The notes under the pieces: model-generated
The model's input: the letters and a program-made list of their open reading frames with translations, nothing else
The model's database searches: none
Told to the model about the DNA's origin: nothing
Shown: positions 57,040 to 64,000 of the stretch, one piece after another
How the letters are laid out: the number at the start of each line of letters is the position of its first letter
How positions within the stretch are numbered: the first letter of the stretch is position 1
From: Trachythela sp. YZ-2020
Taxonomy: Eukaryota > Cnidaria > Anthozoa > Malacalcyonacea > Clavulariidae
Length of the DNA: 64,000 bases
NCBI GenBank assembly: GCA_016169945.1
Contig: JADLSH010000318.1
Coordinates: 1,894,501-1,958,500, forward strand
Reading direction: 5' to 3'
Program-made: the position numbers and the translations under genes

Positions 57040-57725
57040 ACCAGGACCGTTCAGAGAAAACATATCATGCCTCTTTGTAGGAAATATATCAGACCTCGTT
57101 GCAGGAAACATATCAGACCTCTTCGGGGGAAACTTATCATGCCTGTTCGGGGGAAACTTATCATGCCTCTTCGGGGGAAACTTATCATGCCTGTTCGGGG
57201 GAAACTTATCATGCCTGTTCGGGGGAAACTTATCATGCCTGTTCGGGGGAAACTTATCATGCCTGTTCGGGGGAAACTTATCATGCCTGTTCGGGGGAAA
57301 CTTATCATGCCTGTTCGGGGGAAACTTATCATGCCTGTTCGGGGGAAATTTATCATGCCTGTTTGGGGGAAACTTATCATGCCTGTTCGAGGGGAAACTT
57401 ATCATGCCTGTTCAGGGGAAACTTATCATGCCTGTTCGGGGGAAACTTATCATGCCTGTTCGGAAACTTATCATGCCTGTTCGGAAACTTATCATGCCTG
57501 TTCGGGGAAACTTATCATGCCTGTTCGGGAAACTGATCATGCCTGTTCGGGGGAAACTTATCATGCCTGTTCGGGGGAAACTTATCATGCCTGTTCGGGG
57601 GAAACTTATCATGCCTGTTCAGGGGAAACTTATCATGCCTGTTCAGGGGAAACTTATCATGCCTGATCGGGGGAAACTTATCATGCCTGTTCGGGGGAAA
57701 CTTATCATGCCTCTTCGGGGTAAAG
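57040..57725. repeat. 24-bp minisatellite, ~28 copies, in coding phase
   Basis: Unit CTTATCATGCCTGTTCGGGG plus GAAA, with a few 18-25 bp variants. As 24 bp is 8 codons, frames stay open on both strands (MPVRGKLI, ACSGETYH, RHDKFPPN). One plus frame continues directly into the OTU-containing LINE sequence at 57726. Confidence 0.95.
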
Positions 57726-58379
57726 TTCAGAATAGAAACATGCGAGCACAGCGGTGTTCCTTGTGGTGTCACATTAAGTCATGTAATGTTTCAGAACGTG
57801 CTATGAACAGTCACTTCATGGTTGTGCGCAACAATTGTAATTGGGTCAATCTTGGTGATATTGAATCAAACCCTCGTCCTATTCAACATAACAGAGAAGC
57901 TGACACTTCAGTAACTTCCAATGTATCAGTATTATTAGAACAAAGATTACAGTTATTTCAGTTAAGACCATTTGATGTTGGTGGTGCGGGTGATTGTTTT
58001 TTTTTCAGAGCGGCTGTTTCACATCAGTTATATGGTGATCCGTGTTATCACTTGGATATCAGAGCTGCTGGCCGGTATCGCATATACGAAAGATAATCCT
58101 GAACGATTTATTGAAAGTAATACTGAGTATTCTTGGTTACAATACCTTAACAATATGTCTATGCAAGGAACATGGGCTGATAATATGATCATACAAGCTG
58201 TTGCTGATCAACTTAAATTAAGAATTGTCATTATTGAGTCAAATGAAAATTTTCGTGAGGTTAATTATATACAAGCAGTAAGTCTAACACACGGACTAAC
58301 AGATGTATTTTTGGGACATGTAGATGAGTACCATTATGTATCAACAGTGCCATTTTCTGCTAACTCTAATTTGATTTAA
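57726..58379 (+). pseudogene. LINE 5' ORF: degenerate 2A-like motif and OTU protease domain
   Basis: Reads NNCNWVNLGDIESNPRP, resembling the 2A ribosome-skipping motif (D.E.NPGP) with the essential Gly changed to Arg. An OTU cysteine protease domain follows: FDVGGAGDCFFFRA (catalytic Asp-Cys), SHQLYGDPCYHLDIRAAG, then after a frameshift near 58070 RFIESNTEYSWLQYLNNMSM, GTWADNMIIQAVADQLKLRI and LGHVDEYHYVS (catalytic His). The domain is nearly complete. OTU and 2A-like sequences are both known in some animal CR1-type LINEs, which fits the RT downstream. Confidence 0.85.
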
Positions 58380-58499
58380 AATCAAAACAAAGATTTGGAA
58401 AAATTGAATGAAAATGTTTTGACAAACACAATAAACACATCAACTATATTGTTACATGATAGCATAATCATGTAATGTTTCCTATATATAATATCTATA

Positions 58500-60740
58500 T
58501 TTGGAATTAGAAGGTCTATTATCATAAAAAATAAGTTATTTTACTCGGGAGATAAAGAAAATTATAAAATATATCGAAATAAAATAACAAAACTAACACG
58601 TATTAGTAAAAAAACATATTATCATGAGTATTTTAACAATAATCTCAAAAATATGAAAAAAACTTGGGAAGGTATTAATAATTTGATAAATCGCAAAAAG
58701 AAGCATAAAATGATTACAAAATTGAAGTGTCCGAACAAAAATGAGTTCATTAGTAATCCAAAAGATATCCCTGACGTTTTGAATAAGTATTTTTCCACTA
58801 TAGGACAAAAACTGGCATCAAAATTGCCTAATTCTCATACACATTTTAGTCATTACTTAAAAACTAAAAACTATTCAAGTTCGTTTTATTTTAATCCTGT
58901 CACCCCTGTTGAAGTTGAATTTGAAATCGCCTCATTATGTGTTAGCAAATCTGTTGGACTATATTCTTGTCCTACACGTTTACTGAAATGTATAAAGCAA
59001 CAAGTATCTTGGCCATTGGCAGAACTCATGAATTCTTCAATCCTAAGTGGAACGTTTCCGTCAAAACTAAAGCATGCTAAAGTAGTTCCAATCTACAAAA
59101 CTAATGATGAAACCGATCCAGGAAACTACCGACCAATTTCATTACTTTCTAATTTTAATCGAATTTTTGAAAAATTAATGTGTAAAAGACTTCAAAGTTT
59201 CTGTGACAAATATAAGATTCTTTATGAAAAGCAATATGGGTTTCGAGCAAATCATTCAACACAACATGCTGTTGTTGATATTGTAAATAATATCCACAAC
59301 AACATGGACAAAGGCTTATTTTCGTGTGGTGTCTTCATTGACCTCAAAAAAGCGTTTGACACAGTTGATCACTCCATACTTCTAAATAAATTAGAACACT
59401 ATGGTATTCGAGGTATTATAAATAACTGGTTTCAGTCTTATTTAACTGATCGAATACAGACAGTTCAAATTGGACAAAATATATCACCAAAAGAAACAAT
59501 TAGATTTGGAGTTCCACAGGGCTCAGTCTTGGGACCTCTACTCTTCCTCATTTATATAAATGATATTCATACATCATCCAAAGTATTACAATTTTATTTG
59601 TTTGCTGACGACACAAATTTATTATACGCAGATAGAAAATTAAAAAATCTTGAAGCAGTAATTAATCAAGAACTGGTGGAGTCTGCAAATGGTTAAATGC
59701 AAATAAATTGACTATTAATTTAAATAAAACAAACTATGTTATTTTTCGTTCCAATAAAAACGCGTTAACTATCAACCTTGTATAAAATTATTTGATAATA
59801 GAGCAAACAAATCAATTGAAATTGAGTGTAAAGAATTTGTAAAATATTTAGGACTTATTATTGATAAAACTTATCATGGAAACACCACATAGAAAATATT
59901 GCTTCTAAAATAAGTAAGTCAATAGGAATAATCACGAGACTTAGGCATTTTGTGCCTCTCTCAACTCTACTTAATATATATCGTAGCTTAATTCAACCAT
60001 ATCTAACGTATGGTATAATTGTTTGGGGCCGAGCGTCAAAGGCGTATTTAAATAAGTTACTTGTTCTTCAGAAACGAGTTTTGCGGCTAATGAACTTTAA
60101 AGGTTATAAAGAACATGCCATCCCTCTCTTCACTAATTTAAACGTTTTACCCTTGAATATGATTTATTATAAATCGGTGTGTAATTTGATGTATGATGTC
60201 TCTAACAGCTCTTGTCCATCAACAATCTCCGATTATTTTAATCGTTCCAGAAACATTCATACACATAAAACTAGGCATTGTGCATCTAATAATTTTTACA
60301 TTGAATATTCAAGACTAAATAAATTAAATGCCTCTTTTGCGAGATCCGGTGCGAAAATATGGAACAATATACCTGGCAATGTACGCGAATTAGGGAAAAA
60401 GAAATTTAATAAGGCATTGCAAAATTCTTTACTTACAATTCTTGAGCTGGAGGATGATTATGTTGATGTCCCTGTATTAGTTCAATTAATGGCTAAACAA
60501 TAGGATTTTTATCTTTACGAATAGTTTCTATTTTTTTGGCTTGATGATTGGGAAAGTTTCTAATTAAAATCGTTACTTAGGTTATATCTTAATAATAATG
60601 TGTGTTAATAAATTATTATAATTTTTCCTTTTTTTCTTTGTCATCCGCCTCGACTAGCTTTTTAGCTATTAGCGGATGACATTATCTACTCTTGTATATA
60701 GTCATTTTTGTATTAATAAATTTGTATTGTATATAGCAGA
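58500..60740 (+). mobile_element. LINE (CR1-like) reverse transcriptase with 3' UTR
   Basis: The main frame to 59696 includes KTWEGINNLINRKKK, HAKVVPIYKTNDETDPGNYR, ISLLSNFNRIFEKLM, FIDLKKAFDTVDHSILLNKL, GVPQGSVLGPLLFLIYINDI and YLFADDTNLLYADR (catalytic FADD intact). Frameshifts near 59680 and 59860 lead to the C-terminal frame 59952-60503 (YRSLIQPYLTYGIIVWGRAS). The 3' UTR has a hairpin TCATCCGCCTCGACTAGCTT / GCGGATGA and a TTGTAT-type tail ending at ~60738. The endonuclease domain expected between OTU and RT is absent. Confidence 0.92.
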
Positions 60741-61320
60741 GACCTTAATTAACCTTACATGCATGAGTAAGCAAATAGTTTTAGATGTTTAAAAACAATA
60801 ACAGGAAAACGCCTCGTCCCACAAACTAACGTAAACGGACGTATAGCTTGGCTTGGCGTTGGTCGATTTGTGGTTGCTGGAACATGCTTTATCATACTGT
60901 ATTGCGTAGGGGAAATAAGTCATAGTTTTGTAGTTTCTTCCCCTAACAAAACGTATAAAAGTCTGAGCACAACTAGGCAATTCATGCATTATTCATAAGG
61001 CGTTAGCCTGAATAGCATCACTGCTATTAAGAAAGACATATTATACCAAAGAAGATATTGAATCATAAACAAAAGTATTACAACTGAAAGAATTATCAAA
61101 GTTACAAAGTCAAAGAATAAAGTTAACTAAGAATTGTCGAGAGTTATTGTGCTCAGATCAGATAAGTTTGAACCATTAAGAATTATATATATTTAAAGTT
61201 CTAGAGACGCTAATTGTTAAGATAAAGTAATATTGAGTTATAGAAAATATATAGTTGAAAAGTAACTGGTTTCGCATTCTCTTGTTGCGAGTGAAAAGAA
61301 CCAAAAGCGGCCGAATCAAT
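60741..61320. other. Unassigned sequence between LINE and 69-bp minisatellite
   Basis: No gene recognised. A short plus frame from 61255 (KRTKSGRINFIRDARNTINK) runs into the first unit of the following repeat and may be a remnant of the coding sequence from which the repeat arose. Confidence 0.5.
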
Positions 61321-61960
61321 TTCATTCGGGACGCACGTAACACTATTAATAAAAATGTTAAAAACAATCGAAAGGCTTATATGAGAGAATACATGAAAAC
61401 AAGACGTGCAACTAAGCATCCTGAAACTAAGGAAAAGAATAATGAGTAAATGAGAGAATACATGAAAACAAGACGTGCAACTAAGCATCCTGAAACTAAG
61501 GAAAAGAATAATGAGTAAATGAGAGAATACATGAAAACAAGACGTGCAACTAAGAATCCTGAAACTAAGGAAAAGAATAATGAGTAAATGAGAGAATACA
61601 TGAAAACAAGACGTGCAACTAAGAATCCTGAAACTAAGGAAAATAATAATGAGTACACGAGAGAATACATGAAAACAAGACGTGCAACTAAGAAGAATCC
61701 TGAAACTAAGGAAAAGAATAATGAGTAAATGAGCGAATACATGAAAACAAGACGTGCAACTAAGAATCCTGAAACTAAGAATAAGAATAATGAGTAAATG
61801 AGAGAATACACGAAAACAAGACGTGCAACTAAGCATCCTGAAAGTAAGGAAAATAACAATGAGTAAATGAGAGAATGCATGAAAACAAGACGTGCAACTA
61901 AGAATCCTGAAAGTAAGGAAAAGAATAATGAGTACACGAGAGAATACATGAAACTAAAGA
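61321..61960. repeat. 69-bp minisatellite of coding origin, 9 copies
   Basis: Unit GAGAGAATACATGAAAACAA plus GACGTGCAACTAAGAATCCT and GAAACTAAGGAAAAGAATAATGAGTA (69 bp, 23 codons). On the plus strand it reads REYMKTRRATKNPETKEKNN; most units end in a TAA where two have TAC. The period is a codon multiple, which also gives long minus-strand hydrophobic frames. Confidence 0.93.
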
Positions 61961-64000
61961 TTGCTTAGCCTAATGAAACAACTGTATAACTGTGACTTTG
62001 AATTTAGATTGTGAATTTGTGTGTTACTAAATGTATTGTAATGTTAGTCCGGTTGTTCGAAAGGCGTTCATCTGTTATTCCGCACACAAATTGCTGTCTA
62101 ACGGATACAATCCCGTTGTGCAAAGAATGTTCCGAACTGTTGCGTGAAGCCTTGTCCTTTTCAAAATTTCCGTTGCATTTTATGAAATATGACAATGTGA
62201 TCGTGATCACATTCACATATATTATTTAATTAGGAGGTCCATTTCTAAAAGTAATATATTAAGTGCAGCCCTGAGAAAGTCGAAAGAGTAAGAATTAAAA
62301 TTAAAATTAGAACTAATAAACACAAAACTATATATATTTAAATATAAAGAAGTTAAATGTAAAAAGAAATATAATATAATATAATATAATAAGTAAATAT
62401 AATATAATATAAGAAGTTATATATATTTATTAAACTTTTATTGTTTATTCGTGCAAACGTAGATAAGTATACTGTATACGTCTTGAACGCCTTTCAAACA
62501 ACTTGTCCTTGAAGTTCTCTTTGTATTGAATAGTCGGTATATATATTGTTTCCTTTGTATTGATTAGTCGCCTAGTCGGTATAATTTGTGAGTAGTGTTA
62601 ATAGTTGTGTGAATAATTCAACACCGTATTCAATATGATTATTATGCATGTGTTGCTGCAGTTTAATTGTGAATCGCCTAGTTCTTTTTTGGGCAAATCA
62701 TTCAATTCTAAACAGTAGAACAAAAGTCATGCACCTATAAATTCAATTTGCCGGTTTCAAACAACAAGCTGTACACCATCACCCTTGAACGCAGTAGATA
62801 CATGCGCACCGCAGCTTTTATGTATTTTCTTCGTTCCTTTCTCATGTTGTCGCACGCTCTTATATATATAGGAATGAATGCAACTATACCGACCTATACC
62901 GATTACCGGGCTGAAGTTTTAGCCCGCTCAAACTAGCTCAGTGAAACTCAGTCCGCGTTGCAACCACTCCATGTTATAAGCCCCTAAATTATAAAATAGT
63001 TTCTAACATAATGCCAGAAAAATGTTGGCCCAAAAGACCACAGTGAAATAACAAAGAAAATAAGAAGCGACCAAAATAGTATCGTGGGCGAATTGCACTT
63101 GTTGTTTTGATGCTAGTCTGCGAGCATTAGTGATTGAGCTTTATTAAACCAAAAACAAGTTTGAAAAGCAAAATGTGTACGGTTCACGATGTTGCTATCT
63201 AAAATGGATAAAAATGACGCTCTGAAATTTGTTTGAAGTCAGTTACAGTCGCCTCCCGCAGTAAGGGGCGGTTTTCGGTTTCCGAGTAAACCTTATATAT
63301 TCTTAGAACTTGATAAAAGTATAGCTGCATTTACTTAAGTCCATCTCAGCTTAATAAGACAGGTTTCGCATAGGCGTTGTAATGAGCAAGGCTAGGAATT
63401 GACATGAATCACAATAACTTTTCTCAGAAGTTTTGTCTTTTAATGCTCTCAAAAGGGAGTCTGTCGAGTCGTGTTTTTTGTGATGTCGTGAATGGGTATT
63501 TATATACAGGAGGTAAAAACTTGAAAAATCCGCGTTTTAGATTAAAAGAACAGTCAAAACATTTACATTTCCTTAAAACCATCGCAGTCATTCGTGAAAC
63601 GAGTCCGATAAATCTTCTACAAGTAGGAATTTTTGTCGCTATTTTTTATTACCAGTTTCGTTTTCCCGATACCTTATACGTTTCGTTATACCTTAAATAT
63701 ATATGACAGATCTTGAATTTTCACCTTACCTTAATTCTCTAAGATGTAACTTTTTGAAATCAAACAATTGCTCTTTGGCTTGCTTTTTCGATAAAGATGA
63801 ACAGATTGCGATGGGAAGATGACAGACTCATGCACAGTTCCTTGATGTTCTCAGCGACACAACTTTCGATAATTATACGTCTCACGTTTTTGCCCTTACT
63901 GCCTTTCTTCCATGGCCTTGGCAACTACTCAATGACACAAAACGAGGTATTATCGAAAGGGTGGATTAATATAGGTTAGCCGAATGCGTTTTAGTTCAGA
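61961..64000. other. Right end of window, no gene recognised
   Basis: AT-rich, with (ATAAT)n at 62360-62410. Small plus frames at 62011-62229 and 63404-63706 have no recognisable domains, and no splice-linked exons could be put together. Confidence 0.5.

Noticed and set aside
57007..57772. CRISPR-like direct repeat array
   Set aside because: The 24-bp units are contiguous with no unique spacers, in a eukaryotic transposon context; it is a minisatellite.
63404..63706. 100-codon plus-strand frame near the right end
   Set aside because: No recognisable motif or splice-linked exon; left unannotated rather than called.

Overview
The window is animal nuclear DNA: split genes with GT-AG introns, tRNA-derived SINEs, fragments of many LINEs, hAT transposons and dozens of short inverted-repeat (MITE-like) elements. 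The AT-rich, repeat-packed introns and the tyrosine-recombinase element suggest an early-branching marine invertebrate, most likely a cnidarian. That placement is inference, because no species-diagnostic sequence was recognised.

Two host genes account for most of the real coding sequence, both on the minus strand. (1) An ARID2/BAF200 orthologue (PBAF chromatin remodelling subunit) starts at 12468 and runs leftward off the window. Twelve consecutive exons (12468 to 542) could be read with all splice phases in agreement, giving the first ~426 residues: the ARID domain and the start of the armadillo-like region. (2) A large prosaposin-like gene runs from 42571 to 20367. Its 28 exons join in one open frame of ~945 codons: signal peptide, N-terminal SapA, eight SapB (saposin) domains, C-terminal SapA. 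Domain pairs 1-2 and 3-4 come from a recent segmental duplication that includes introns.

The most unusual item lies in the intron after prosaposin domain 1. It is a ~6 kb insertion (about 32334-38380) bounded by 17-bp perfect inverted repeats. It carries convergent, decayed genes for a tyrosine recombinase with a C-terminal Myb/SANT segment (plus strand) and an SF3-type helicase protein (minus strand). I know no named transposon class with this layout.

Right part: protein-kinase N-lobe fragment broken by a minisatellite element (43.3-43.8 kb); two divergent LINE fragments (45.4-47.7 kb); a 5.3-kb hAT transposon with perfect 8-bp target duplication (48245-53588); a multi-pass membrane protein gene (56388-53630) split by a 348-bp hAT-like MITE; a 24-bp coding-phase minisatellite (57.0-57.7 kb); a LINE with a degenerate 2A-like motif, an OTU protease domain and a reverse transcriptase but no endonuclease (57.7-60.7 kb); and a 69-bp minisatellite (61.3-61.96 kb). 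The last 2 kb hold nothing recognised.

Most long open frames in the simple repeats (poly-His, poly-Ser/Asp, HPCFIPxSVFYP, GKLIMPVR) are products of repeat periodicity and are not called as genes.
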